Source: an uncultured Blautia sp. (GTDB lineage: Bacteria; Bacillota; Clostridia; Lachnospirales; Lachnospiraceae). Taken from it: 50,546 bases of DNA. Of the stretch, positions 40,247 to 48,810 are shown piece after piece. The position numbers were made by a program, and so were the translations under genes. The notes beneath the pieces are model-generated. The model did not search any database, was not told the origin of the DNA, and worked only from the letters and a program-made list of their open reading frames with translations. The DNA is taken from NCBI GenBank assembly GCA_900553515.1, contig USDN01000015.1:1-50546 (forward strand), read 5' to 3'. Position 1 is the first letter of the stretch; every line of letters starts with the position of its first letter.

Positions 40247-42082
40247 CTACCATCCAAATGCGTCCCGGATCAAAGCCCCGGTTTCTCCGTCTATATAAAA
40301 CAATTCCTGTTCTTCTGGTGAATCCTTCCATTGGTAGGGACAGCAAAAACTCCATACAGGTCTGTAAACAATTCCATCTGCAGTTTCATCAATATAATAT
40401 TTCAGGCGGATTTTCGTAACTGGAATCGTGATTGGTTCTGTTTTCTCCGTCGTGTCCTCTTCCGTAAAAAATCCGATTTTTCCTTCTTTTACATATTGTT
40501 CCACCGATTTCATAATTTCTTCCATGGGAAGCATAGTAACTGTTTCTTTCTCTTTCACCTGAAGCGGGATTGGTATTTTGAAATAGCAGTCTTCAGGCTT
40601 GAGACCAAATCCTGTGCTTCCCTGATAATGATACTGAGAAAGTCCACCTGCCGGTATTCCATTCAACAGAACTTCTGTGTCGTAATAATCATATCCTTCC
40701 GTCATGTCGCTAATTGATTTTCTTACAGAAGCTCCAGCTAAATCAGCTTTGGAAAACAGTTGATTTATAATATTTAGTTTCTCATCTTCCGTATTCTCGC
40801 CTAAAAATCCCATATCTTTTTCACTTAATCCATCACACTCTATCATCCCATCCGAAATAAATAACTGCAGTCCTTTTTCTTTATTTTCCCAGACCGTTTC
40901 ATCTGTTACAGATTTTTCCCATCCATCTTTCCCACCAAACCAGGAGCAGATGTCTTTCTCTGATATATTGCATTTTTTCAGAACTCCCTTTGAAACGTCA
41001 TCAGTATTTCCGGTAATATCAGCTTCTATTGTAAGGGTTCCTGATTTCCCTGGCAGAGAAGCTGTTACATGGTTTTCCTTTACCTGCAACATTGTTTTCT
41101 CCGGATCATATTTTTCATTTACACTCGTAGTATTTGACGAACTTTCCAAATCTGTTGTGTTCTGCGTACCCTCACCCGAAGATGGTTCTACTCCGGTGTC
41201 AGCAGCCTGCAATTTCCCTTCTTTTCTATATTTTTCAATGATGTCCCTTACTTCATCCTTTAATGGAAGGGTTAACGTAAGAGTCTGAGGCGTATATCCT
41301 CTGTAAACGTCCTCCGCAGGAAGTGCATAAGAAACCCTTCCTTCTGAATCTGTAAAAGAACCAGTTTTAAAAATCTTTTCGTAAGCTTCAGCGTCTTTCC
41401 AGGTATAATAAATCTTACCGTCATAAACAGGATATGCCTGAATAGTCATGGAAAGTTCTATTTCAGAATCTTCTTTTAATATTTTCTCAATCAAAGCGTC
41501 ATCATACAAAGTAATATGCCCATAATAAAGATCTTCTCCTTCTATTTTATTCAAAGAAGCCAGTGCATCTTTTCCATTCACCGTTGCATGATCACGGCAA
41601 GTGATCATATAATTCTTTGCCTCATTGGAAGGTTCTCCCACAAAACTTAAACCGCCGCCATCAAAATACGCTTCTTTAACAGTCAGCATGGACTGATTCC
41701 AATCGACCGTCTCGGAAGTTATTGGATAAGAAGTAATATTTTCCACATTTTCTGCAGTTGACTCAGGTTCTGTGACAACCATTTGAGCTGCCTCCTGTTC
41801 AGCGACCCCCTGTTGTTCAAGTTCTTTATACAGTCGTCCGATATTTGTTGCAAGTACGCCAGTACTAACTCCTAATATAGCAGCTACCGGAAGAAGAATC
41901 CGAATTATTTTTTTCTTATTTCCTGAATTTTTCGTTCTTTCTCCATTTGTTTTTTTACTTAAAGCCCCCGTTGTTTTCTCGTCTGGGGAATTTAAAATTC
42001 CGCTCAGAACATCTTCCATGGCTTTATCAATATTTTCCGGTATTGCAGTTTCTTCTTTTAAAATCCTTCTGATTTCCCTCAT
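40247..42082 (-). CDS. Anti-sigma-factor-like membrane protein with large extracellular part
   Basis: A 611-residue protein with a cytoplasmic N-terminal ~55 residues, one membrane helix (about 58-78, IIRILLPVAAILGVSTGVLA) and ~530 residues outside. It begins 6 bases after the ECF sigma gene, the usual position of an anti-sigma factor. The outer part has at least two beta-rich domains; NWNQ/WNQSMLTVKEAYFDGGG is like DUF4179-type domains, and the second half (GWEKSVTDETVWENKEKGLQ, FISDGMIECDG) resembles DUF6034-like modules of Lachnospiraceae. A serine/threonine-rich linker joins them. The signal sensed is not known. AGGAGGTG precedes the ATG. Confidence 0.75.
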   Translation of the reverse strand: MREIRRILKEETAIPENIDKAMEDVLSGILNSPDEKTTGALSKKTNGERTKNSGNKKKIIRILLPVAAILGVSTGVLATNIGRLYKELEQQGVAEQEAAQMVVTEPESTAENVENITSYPITSETVDWNQSMLTVKEAYFDGGGLSFVGEPSNEAKNYMITCRDHATVNGKDALASLNKIEGEDLYYGHITLYDDALIEKILKEDSEIELSMTIQAYPVYDGKIYYTWKDAEAYEKIFKTGSFTDSEGRVSYALPAEDVYRGYTPQTLTLTLPLKDEVRDIIEKYRKEGKLQAADTGVEPSSGEGTQNTTDLESSSNTTSVNEKYDPEKTMLQVKENHVTASLPGKSGTLTIEADITGNTDDVSKGVLKKCNISEKDICSWFGGKDGWEKSVTDETVWENKEKGLQLFISDGMIECDGLSEKDMGFLGENTEDEKLNIINQLFSKADLAGASVRKSISDMTEGYDYYDTEVLLNGIPAGGLSQYHYQGSTGFGLKPEDCYFKIPIPLQVKEKETVTMLPMEEIMKSVEQYVKEGKIGFFTEEDTTEKTEPITIPVTKIRLKYYIDETADGIVYRPVWSFCCPYQWKDSPEEQELFYIDGETGALIRDAFGW

Positions 42083-42088
42083 ATAGTC

Positions 42089-42580
42089 TCACCTCCTGAT
42101 CACCTTTTTTAATTTTGCTCTTGCCCGGGAAAGTTTGGTTGATACGGTATTGCTGTTCATTTCAAGAAGGGCACTGATTTCCTTAACTGAAAATTCATCA
42201 AAATAATAGAGTTCCACGATTTTCCTACTTTCTTCATCCAGGCATAAAAGCAATTGTTTCCATTCACAGAGATTCAGTTCTTCACAATGTACACCTTCTG
42301 CAAAATCATCCAGTTCTGCTGCATGGTTCTTTTGGCGGAGAATGTCCTTGCACTCATTTATAAGGATCCGCATCAGCCAGGTTTTAAAATACTTCGGTTC
42401 TCTCAGTCTCTGTATATTTTCATAGCAGGATAGGATTGTATTTTGCAGGGCATCAGCAATATCCTGCTCATCCCGAAGATAAATCCAGGCCGTCTTATAC
42501 AGGCTCTGCTTATTCATCCGGATTAATCTGACAAATGCTTCTTTATCTCCATTTTTAGCTTCTGTTATTAAAGCATCCAT
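42089..42580 (-). CDS. ECF-type RNA polymerase sigma factor
   Basis: A 163-residue ECF sigma factor. Region 2 is visible in YLRDEQDIADALQNTILSCY and YFKTWLMRILINECKDILR. Region 4 is in EESRKIVELYYFDEFSVKEI followed by NSNTVSTKLSRARAKLKK. It is followed by the membrane anti-sigma-like gene, so the pair should form a signal-transduction unit. AAGGAGG precedes the ATG. No -35/-10 autoregulation motif could be settled by eye. Confidence 0.92.
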   Translation of the reverse strand: MDALITEAKNGDKEAFVRLIRMNKQSLYKTAWIYLRDEQDIADALQNTILSCYENIQRLREPKYFKTWLMRILINECKDILRQKNHAAELDDFAEGVHCEELNLCEWKQLLLCLDEESRKIVELYYFDEFSVKEISALLEMNSNTVSTKLSRARAKLKKVIRR

Positions 42581-42653
42581 AAAGTACCTCCTTTTCTTCT
42601 TATAATTATTAGACTTGAAAAACAGCCATTTGCTTTCAAGAAAAAATTTTTAT

Positions 42654-42686
42654 AAAAAACGCCATAGGTTTTCGATACCTATGGCG
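42654..42686 (-). terminator. Terminator on the minus strand
   Basis: CGCCATAGGT (42660-42669) pairs perfectly with ACCTATGGCG (42677-42686), loop of seven bases. Reading the minus strand, six T residues follow. It closes the 43299-to-42714 unit. Confidence 0.88.
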
Positions 42687-42713
42687 TGTGGATATAGGGA
42701 AAAGCTGCCTTTT

Positions 42714-42862
42714 TTATCGGCAGTGGAATATTTTCTGTGTTTGTGCCAGATCATCCAAGTCATATGAGTGAATTCCTAATGCTTCTAAATCCATTATCCA
42801 TTCCTGAACTTCATATCCCAAAATATCTGCGAATATTTTTTTCAATATTTCTTTGTCTTATC
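42714..42862 (-). pseudogene. Short C-terminal protein fragment
   Basis: About 48 codons are open on the minus strand, with coding-like composition (KKIFADILGYEVQEWIMDLE and then YDLDDLAQTQ). They begin directly after in-frame stops, and the only possible start is a weak TTG. The fragment ends 28 bases before the terminator at 42654-42686, which suggests it was the end of a gene. No family recognised. Confidence 0.3.
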
Positions 42863-42864
42863 AA

Positions 42865-43299
42865 TTATCTTGTATATGGTTCGGTGTCTTTTCCGTCATA
42901 TACAAATACTTTTATATCCGTATTTTCATCAACATCAGCATGGATGCCTACCGTGTATTCTTCATCTGTAACATTCATAAAAGAATAGCAGCCACCCGCA
43001 GGAATCCTGCCAGATACGAGTTCCTGTTTTCCTTCGCAGAGCAAATACACAATAATGTCAAAATCGTTTCTGTTCTGAACCGTCAACACGCCTGTTTTGG
43101 ATAAAATTTTTGCATCGGAATATGTAATTACATAAGAATCAGGCGTTGACTCTTCCGCACAGGTTACAGAACAATCCCACTGTATCGCGGCATTTGCTTT
43201 TCGACAGGCTTCTGAAGACTTATATATTGAAAACATAATCATTGTACTTATAGCAACAATACTAATAATGCCCAACACTATTGTCACTTTTTTCTTCAC
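42865..43299 (-). CDS. Membrane-anchored extracytoplasmic protein of unknown function
   Basis: A 144-residue protein with an N-terminal membrane helix (MKKKVTIVLGIISIVAISTM) and a small beta-rich outer domain holding cysteines (WDCSVTCAEES). The GTG at 43299 is chosen because GGAGGT ends 7 bases before it; an ATG at 43305 is only one base from that site, which is too near. Segment VLTVQNRNDFDIIVYLLCEG looks like a lipid- or partner-binding beta-sandwich. No family recognised. Probably co-transcribed with the fragment downstream. Confidence 0.55.
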   Translation of the reverse strand: MKKKVTIVLGIISIVAISTMIMFSIYKSSEACRKANAAIQWDCSVTCAEESTPDSYVITYSDAKILSKTGVLTVQNRNDFDIIVYLLCEGKQELVSGRIPAGGCYSFMNVTDEEYTVGIHADVDENTDIKVFVYDGKDTEPYTR

Positions 43300-43457
43300 A
43301 ACCATCACCTCCACACACAATTCAATTTGTTGCCCATATGATATCATACCTTTTCTTCAATTACATTACCTAATTTTAATACACGGCATAATTCCCTCCG
43401 GCAGATTGGAAACACATTAATTAAAGCCGTCTGGCAGAACACAAAGGGCAATAAAGA

Positions 43458-43491
43458 ACAGGAGCCAACTGCATTACAACTTAGCTCCTGT
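43458..43491 (-). terminator. Hairpin after the L,D-transpeptidase fragment
   Basis: ACAGGAGC (43458-43465) and GCTCCTGT (43484-43491) form an 8-bp stem with an 18-base loop. The following bases on the minus strand are TCTTTATTG, a weak T-run. It would end transcripts from the fragment at 43514. Confidence 0.5.
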
Positions 43492-43513
43492 CCTGTACAT
43501 CTTGAATATAGAA

Positions 43514-43840
43514 TTAGTAAAAACAAATTATCGGGACATCATACTGAATAAGACTGCAAAGCTGTCCGGCATTTTCCGGGGGAAGATTGATGCATCCATG
43601 AGAACCACCTGTAAGATATCTGTCACCACCAAAATATGGCTGCCAGTCTGCATCATGAAAGCCAATTCCTCCATTGAATGGCATCCAGTACGTTACCGGC
43701 TGTTCATAAGAATAGGTTCCATTTGCTGTCATTTCACCTCGCAGCACAGACGGACTGCTCTTTGAATCCAGTGTGAATATTCCAGGGGGTGTTTTTCTGT
43801 CCGGATATCCGGGTGTAAATTCTTCGATGTGATTACTGGA
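43514..43840 (-). pseudogene. L,D-transpeptidase (YkuD), C-terminal remnant
   Basis: About 105 codons of a YkuD-type L,D-transpeptidase remain: DRKTPPGIFTLDSKSSPS, then MPFNGGIGFHDADW, then the catalytic motif GGSHGCINLP with its cysteine, and a normal C terminus. These enzymes cross-link peptidoglycan (3-3 links) outside the cell. The N-terminal anchor and the first half are missing; stop codons lie at 43841-43846 in this frame. The upstream 43801-44142 sequence belongs to a regulator instead, so two broken genes have been joined. Confidence 0.8.
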
Positions 43841-44142
43841 TTATCAGGGCATGATTTCTGAAGAGTATCTGCAAACTGTCCTGTCAGCGTCATCCCTGCT
43901 CACAGATACCAGCCTCTGTTTATCCCTGGTGAAAACACCTGATAATGGTGGATCACATCCGGAAAGATTACTGCAAAGTCCCCCTTATCCATATGATACA
44001 GTTCCTGCCCCATCCCAAGCTCCAGGGTTCCTTCTGTAATATATATAAATTCTATGGAATTATGAAGGTGTGGGGAAGCATGTCTGGACGTTTTACTTCT
44101 AAAATGAAGGTTTTCTTTCTTCTCCTCATATACAGGAAACAT
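43801..44142 (-). pseudogene. AraC-family regulator, N-terminal cupin remnant
   Basis: Starting at 44142 the minus strand encodes MFPVYEEKKENLHFRSKTSR, then HLHNSIEFIYITEGTLELGM and HMDKGDFAVIFPDVIHHYQV. This is the sensor cupin domain of an AraC-type regulator. A stop is met at 43900 after GWYL; the same frame continues with LTGQFADTLQKSCPDNPVIT and LHPDIR, like the next part of such proteins, until the transpeptidase remnant starts near 43812. The DNA-binding AraC domain is absent. A broken gene with at least one nonsense codon. Confidence 0.65.
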
Positions 44143-44256
44143 TTACCTGATCTCCTTTTTGCAAGATTTGTCTGTTTTTTCTTTCTATTTGGCAGGAAAT
44201 ACCGGTCAACCTGCTTTATAATACAGCCATAAGATAAAGAAAGGGAGGAAAAGACA

Positions 44257-44328
44257 ATGAAAAGATTTAAAGCTTATATCGAATATGTAATGAACTTTTA
44301 TGCCAACTATTACAGATTTTACCGGTAA
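44257..44328 (+). CDS. Small ORF of 23 codons with a strong ribosome binding site
   Basis: AAGGGAGG at 44241-44248 lies 8 bases before an ATG at 44257, and a 23-residue aromatic and basic peptide follows (KRFKAYIEYVMNFYANYY in the middle). A TATAAT lies at 44217-44222, about 35 bases ahead, and a bidirectional terminator at 44486-44532. Such small basic amphipathic peptides can be membrane-acting or regulatory. No homologue is known to me. The rest of 44143-44588 holds nothing else convincing. Confidence 0.4.
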   Translation: MKRFKAYIEYVMNFYANYYRFYR

Positions 44329-44485
44329 GTGCAAAATATGGCTTCCGGATATAACCCGGAATCTGTATTTGCAGTTCATGTAGACCTTGTAATCAATAAT
44401 TTCAGTATACGCTAGAATCCGTTTCCTGTACATGAACAGGATGCGTTAATATATAAACAAAATTTCATAGTTGGCAGACTTAGCC

Positions 44486-44532
44486 AAAAAGAACCGATAT
44501 CATATCATGCAAAGACTGTATCGGTTCTTTTT
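44486..44532. terminator. Bidirectional terminator
   Basis: AAAAAGAACCGATA and TATCGGTTCTTTTT form a 14-bp perfect stem with T-runs on both strands. It serves the minus-strand DUF4179 gene ending at 44589 and anything transcribed from 44217 on the plus strand. Confidence 0.92.
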
Positions 44533-44588
44533 GTATTTTCTCATTATCTAATTATGGGAGGATTTTTCTATATCACCGAAAAAAACTT

Positions 44589-45695
44589 TTATTCCCGCAC
44601 TTCAAGCCACTGGTCAATGTTCCCAAAATGTACCGCCTGCAGGTTATCTACATCAACCAGTTGCGGGAAGCTGTTTCTGATGATCATGACACCATTTTCC
44701 TTATCCTGTTTTTCTCCACCGCCAGCGATGCCTCCCATGGTCAGATTGAGTGTTAAAACCGTTCCATCTTTATAACGCACCTGGTCAATATTAGCTCTGC
44801 CATAAAGATCCATGCCATAATCTGTACCTGTGTACTCAAACTTGTTTTTCTCATCTTCATACACCTTCATAGCTTCATCATAATCAAGATATAATGACCA
44901 TAAAAGGGGCGTTACTTCCATTTTTTTCACTGTGATTTCATAACCTCCAAAATCACATTTCCGGTTCACTTCCAGAGTTGTCGGAGGCTTTACTGCACCC
45001 AGAGTCCATTTAAAATCCCATGTTCCATCTGTAATAACAGTCTTATCATAATCCCCTTCCTCCGTAAGATTCTTCAATGTGATTTCTACAGTTTTATTAC
45101 TCAGATTATAATCACTGTCATAAGAAATCCCTGCTGTGAAATATTTAGAATGTGCCGAATCCTGATCATAGTTCAGCAGATTATCCTGGCTCACACCTGT
45201 ACTCAGGCTTCCAAATCTGTCATCATCTTCTGCATATACTTCTTTTCCATCAATTTTAAAATGTGTCATCTCCTCAAAAGAAGTATGATCAGTCATAGAA
45301 ATACTGTCCTCTGTTTTCACTTCAAAAAAAGCATACAGGAATCCCTGATCCTGAATAGAATCTGTCAGGGTAACCGTCACACCATTTTGTGTTACAGACT
45401 GGTCTATATTCTGAATATAGTTTGATTCCTGCATCGTTTCCTGCTGTTCCTCAGAGGGTTCCAGTCTTTTTAACAAATGGTCATTCCATTTAAAGAACTC
45501 TTTTGCCGCCACTGTTACTCCCATGCCTGTACAGATCACTGCTGCTACAATCAGTAATCGGCCACTGAATTTTTTTCTTTTGTATTTTTTATCAACTGCA
45601 TCTGCCTGCTCAATATGTCTCAGTGTCTCTTCAAATTTCTCATGAAAATCCTGTGGTACTTCCGGTGCTATATTATTCCATTTGTTCTCTAACAT
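44589..45695 (-). CDS. DUF4179-domain anti-sigma-like membrane protein
   Basis: A 368-residue protein with a cytoplasmic N terminus of ~45 residues, one membrane helix (LLIVAAVICTGMGVTVAA, about 47-64) and a DUF4179-type outer domain (NIDQSVTQNGVTVTLTDSIQ, then a beta-rich part to the end). The gene overlaps the ECF sigma gene by 7 bases, so the two are translationally coupled; it is the probable anti-sigma factor. The outer DUF4179 part is common in Firmicutes for sigma-regulated envelope sensing, signal unknown. Confidence 0.85.
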   Translation of the reverse strand: MLENKWNNIAPEVPQDFHEKFEETLRHIEQADAVDKKYKRKKFSGRLLIVAAVICTGMGVTVAAKEFFKWNDHLLKRLEPSEEQQETMQESNYIQNIDQSVTQNGVTVTLTDSIQDQGFLYAFFEVKTEDSISMTDHTSFEEMTHFKIDGKEVYAEDDDRFGSLSTGVSQDNLLNYDQDSAHSKYFTAGISYDSDYNLSNKTVEITLKNLTEEGDYDKTVITDGTWDFKWTLGAVKPPTTLEVNRKCDFGGYEITVKKMEVTPLLWSLYLDYDEAMKVYEDEKNKFEYTGTDYGMDLYGRANIDQVRYKDGTVLTLNLTMGGIAGGGEKQDKENGVMIIRNSFPQLVDVDNLQAVHFGNIDQWLEVRE

Positions 45696-46231
45696 GACAT
45701 TTTCCCCTTTCCTGTTATTCTCTTTGATAGTTTGCTGTTTTTCCCAGGCATCGGTCTTTTCTCTTCTTCATCGGATAACTGTGCTTTCAAAAACTCTCTT
45801 GCACGGGAAAGTCTGCTTTTAATCGTTCCTTCCGGAATATCCAGAGCCTCACTGATCTCTTTCTGTGAGAATCCTTCTAAATAATACAATGTTACCAAAA
45901 TCCTCAGATCCTCCGGAAGTTCCATAATCGCCATATACAGATGACTGTATCTGTCCTCCTCAGTCAGCCTCATATTGTCCATATATTCTTCATATGGAAT
46001 AACATTTTTTCTTTTCCGAAGAATCCCATTGCATTCATTGATCAATATCTTTGTGATCCATGTTCGAAAATACTTTTCTTTCTTTAAGGTGGGAAGTTTC
46101 TCATATGCCTTAAGAATTGTTTCCTGCACAGCATCCCCACAATCAGAATCATTCTTCAGAATGGACTTTGATATATGATACAGCATGGCTTCTGCATCCC
46201 GAACCTCCTTAATAAATACATCTTTTGTCAT
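45689..46231 (-). CDS. ECF-type RNA polymerase sigma factor
   Basis: A 180-residue ECF sigma factor. Region 2 is in NDSDCGDAVQETILKAYEKL and YFRTWITKILINECNGILR. Region 4 is in PEDLRILVTLYYLEGFSQKE and IPEGTIKSRLSRAREFLKAQ. It is the partner of the DUF4179 protein encoded next. It is a second, clearly distinct sigma/anti-sigma pair, with the 42089 pair in the same orientation 3 kb away. Confidence 0.93.
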   Translation of the reverse strand: MTKDVFIKEVRDAEAMLYHISKSILKNDSDCGDAVQETILKAYEKLPTLKKEKYFRTWITKILINECNGILRKRKNVIPYEEYMDNMRLTEEDRYSHLYMAIMELPEDLRILVTLYYLEGFSQKEISEALDIPEGTIKSRLSRAREFLKAQLSDEEEKRPMPGKNSKLSKRITGKGKMSC

Positions 46232-46430
46232 AACTTTGTCTTCTCCTTTTGTCCAGCCGGATTACTACACGTGTTTACTTTTACACTAATTAGATGCATC
46301 GGGAAGAGGATTGGTTCTCATAAAATTATCTCAGGATTTTGTAACTTAAAAAATACAATTTGCACATATACAATGATACAATAAAAATATAAAAATTATA
46401 GCAATTCCTACACGAAAGGGGTCATGTTTT

Positions 46431-47279
46431 ATGAGAAAAAGAATTAGTTTTATTTCTGTGCTTACCATGTTTTTGGCAATTGGTTTTGTAATTATTTTTT
46501 CCAGACCCGTAAAAGCAGCGGCAAATGGGGTCATATTAAAATCAAATCGGACATACGCAGCATATGATGTTACCGGTGATGGAATGAAAGATAAAATCAG
46601 AATCAGAGCAGCCAATCAAACCGACGATGAAGCATATTCGTCACTTACTGTATCGGTTAATGGAAAAACAGCTTACAGATTAAAAAATACACGTTTTTAT
46701 AATGTTATAGCAAATATTTATACATTGAAAAACGGACAGCCGTTTTTATATCTCTATGCACCAGCCGATAATGGTGACGGACCTGTATGTGCATTATTAA
46801 AATACACAAACGGAAAGTTCAGAAAAATCCTTGATTTCACTGAGATTATGGCAGGATACGGAAACCATCGCATAGGTGAAGTTACCAATTTAAATGGAAA
46901 TAAGATTGTAATTACAGAGAGCATCGTTTCTTATTCTCTTGGCATCAATGCAATTAATTTCACCTACAAATATGTCAATGGAAAATTTGTTCCGACAAGC
47001 AGATATGGATCCTATAAAGAAATATATTCCGCAGACGGAAGCAGCCGATACTTCACAGTAAACAGTGATCTTCCGGCATATACCAGACCAGATGCTACTG
47101 CGGTGAACACGACACTGAAAACCGGATCATTAACAAAAATCATTAAATGCGCACTCATAAACGAAAAGATGTATATTCAGTTAGAATGCGATGGAGAAAT
47201 CTACTGGATTAAAGCGCTGGAAAATCCACCGATTTCTGATAACGAAAGACAATTTATGGAAGTTAGATATGCAGGATGA
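46431..47279 (+). CDS. Secreted protein of unknown function
   Basis: A 282-residue exported protein. MRKRISFISVLTMFLAIGFV starts a signal peptide that ends near PVKAAANG. Next come YDVTGDGMKDKIRIRAANQT (an FG-GAP/VCBS-like calcium loop pattern) and beta-rich segments, and a C-terminal part (LPAYTRPDATAVNTTLKTGS) that looks like an SH3-type domain. GAAAGGGG lies about 10 bases before the ATG. It stands divergent from the ECF sigma gene at 46231, with 200 bases between, so it could be a target of that sigma factor; this is inference from position only. Confidence 0.7.
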   Translation: MRKRISFISVLTMFLAIGFVIIFSRPVKAAANGVILKSNRTYAAYDVTGDGMKDKIRIRAANQTDDEAYSSLTVSVNGKTAYRLKNTRFYNVIANIYTLKNGQPFLYLYAPADNGDGPVCALLKYTNGKFRKILDFTEIMAGYGNHRIGEVTNLNGNKIVITESIVSYSLGINAINFTYKYVNGKFVPTSRYGSYKEIYSADGSSRYFTVNSDLPAYTRPDATAVNTTLKTGSLTKIIKCALINEKMYIQLECDGEIYWIKALENPPISDNERQFMEVRYAG

Positions 47280-47384
47280 TATCATACTCTCACTATTTTA
47301 CAAAAAAATCATAGGTTTAATTCCCAAAAGCCACCAAGAGATTTTTCTTCTCTCCTGGCAGCTTCTCTTCATTATATCATTAAA

Positions 47385-47519
47385 TTATTGTACAACACTC
47401 ATGCTTTCATCGATCCAGTTCTGAACCATCGCAGCACTTACTTTAAGATAGTGGGCTATTTTTTTAGCTTTCATTCCATCCGCAGCCATGGACAAAGCAG
47501 TTTCTTTTGCCTGTGGCAC
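47385..47519 (-). pseudogene. C-terminal scrap of an Rpn/PD-(D/E)XK nuclease-type protein
   Basis: About 45 codons read KETALSMAADGMKAKKIAHY and LKVSAAMVQNWIDES before the stop at 47385. This resembles the short helix-turn-helix-like tail of Rpn recombination-promoting nucleases and PD-(D/E)XK family transposases. No nuclease domain lies upstream. It is a relic. Confidence 0.45.
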
Positions 47520-47607
47520 CACGATTTCATAAAAATAGAATTCCCAGATAGCCGATATTTTCCAACTTGATGATGACAATACTCCTGTATGAGAGATAAA
47601 GCCCAAA

Positions 47608-47660
47608 AGAAAAGCAGTTTGAACCGAGAGTAACTAACTCGATAATCAAGCTGCTTTTTT
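47608..47660 (-). terminator. Terminator of the macrodomain-SGNH operon
   Basis: AAAGCAGTTTGA pairs with TCAAGCTGCTTT (one G-T pair), with a second small stem CGAG/CTCG inside the loop. On the minus strand TTTTCTTTT follows. Confidence 0.85.
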
Positions 47661-47673
47661 CATATCACGTTAT

Positions 47674-48228
47674 TCAATTCATCAAGACTTCTGCAATTAT
47701 CTCTGCTGCTATCTGGGAACCTTTTTCATTTGGATGGCACCCATCATCCGCATAAAGATTTACTTTATCTGAAAGTTCATAAAATTTCTTTCCAACATCT
47801 GCAATCAAAGTATGGTTTCTATCTGCTGCTAGGTGATAAGCTTCATACAGTTTCTGATACATCTCATCATAATCCATTCCAAAAGTTTCCAACTTCTTTC
47901 CTCCACGTTGATATGCCCAGGTCGCATAAAAAACTGGCTTTGCTCCATTCTCCCTGATCTTCTCACAGAGTTTTTCTGCATTTTCAAGGAAACTGGCTTT
48001 TGATGTAATTGGACCATTGCTCATTTCCTGTAAAATGACAAAATCCCATTTTTCATTTTGCAAAGCTTCCTGTGTACGCTTTCCCATCTTTGTTTTCGGA
48101 TTTAACTGATCTGCCAATCGTTCCCCTCCACGGGTATGTTGCACAATCTCTGCACCGGTCAACTCAGCCAACATGTCCGGCATATGATTTGCCGTTGTAA
48201 AACTGTTTCCTAACATCAATATTCTCAT
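47674..48228 (-). CDS. SGNH/GDSL-type hydrolase
   Basis: A 184-residue esterase-fold protein. The nucleophile is S9 in MLGNSFT, and FVILQEMSNGP gives the block-III-like region. DDGCHPNEKG near the end carries the catalytic D162 and H165. There is no signal peptide, so it acts in the cytoplasm. It follows the macrodomain gene by 3 bases and its ATG has AGGAATATAGAAG nearby. Such enzymes remove acyl groups from many substrates; pairing with a macrodomain suggests acylated ADP-ribose or a nucleotide-linked product, which is inference. Confidence 0.85.
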   Translation of the reverse strand: MRILMLGNSFTTANHMPDMLAELTGAEIVQHTRGGERLADQLNPKTKMGKRTQEALQNEKWDFVILQEMSNGPITSKASFLENAEKLCEKIRENGAKPVFYATWAYQRGGKKLETFGMDYDEMYQKLYEAYHLAADRNHTLIADVGKKFYELSDKVNLYADDGCHPNEKGSQIAAEIIAEVLMN

Positions 48229-48231
48229 CTT

Positions 48232-48810
48232 CTATATTCCTTTATTATGCGCATTTACTTCTATCGCATAAACCAATTCCGTATGTTCATCAAACAAAAC
48301 CCACTCCACCAGATCAAAATCATCTGGATGTTCCTTCAAAAATCCAGCAACTGTATTTACTGCAATTTTTGCTGCAAGTCCAACCGGAAATGAATACACT
48401 CCTGTAGAAATTGACGGAAATGCGATTTTTCTGATTTTGTGTTCCAGTGCCAGCTGCATAGAAGATAAATAACAGCTTGCAAGTAATTCTTTTTCATTTT
48501 GATTCCCACCATTCCATATTGGTCCTACTGTATGGATAACATACTCACAAGGGAGCTTATATGCTTTTGTAATTTTTGCCTTCCCTGTCTCACATCCATG
48601 TAATGTTCTGCATTCTTCCAAAAGTTCTGGTCCTGCTACTCTGTGAATTGCTCCATCCACACCTCCGCCACCAAGAAGTGAATTATTCGCAGCATTTACG
48701 ATTGCCTGAACATCTGTAATTTTTGTAATGTCTCCTCTGATTGTTTTCAACAATTCCATAATTTCTTTACTCACACTTTCTGTATTCTTCCAAAATGTCA
48801 TTTGCTCCAT
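48232..48810 (-). CDS. Macrodomain protein (O-acetyl-ADP-ribose deacetylase-like)
   Basis: A 192-residue MacroD-type macrodomain. KTIRGDITKI starts the fold; NAANNSLLGGGGVDGAIHRV binds ADP-ribose and includes the catalytic-loop asparagines; GPIWNGGNQNEKE and PSISTGVYSFPVGLAA form the phosphate-binding loops. Family members hydrolyse O-acetyl-ADP-ribose or mono-ADP-ribose from proteins. The N-terminal ~25 residues before KTIRGD are not part of the usual fold; an ATG at 48801 with GGAG four bases ahead is an alternative start. It shares a transcript with the SGNH hydrolase. Confidence 0.9.
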   Translation of the reverse strand: MEQMTFWKNTESVSKEIMELLKTIRGDITKITDVQAIVNAANNSLLGGGGVDGAIHRVAGPELLEECRTLHGCETGKAKITKAYKLPCEYVIHTVGPIWNGGNQNEKELLASCYLSSMQLALEHKIRKIAFPSISTGVYSFPVGLAAKIAVNTVAGFLKEHPDDFDLVEWVLFDEHTELVYAIEVNAHNKGI

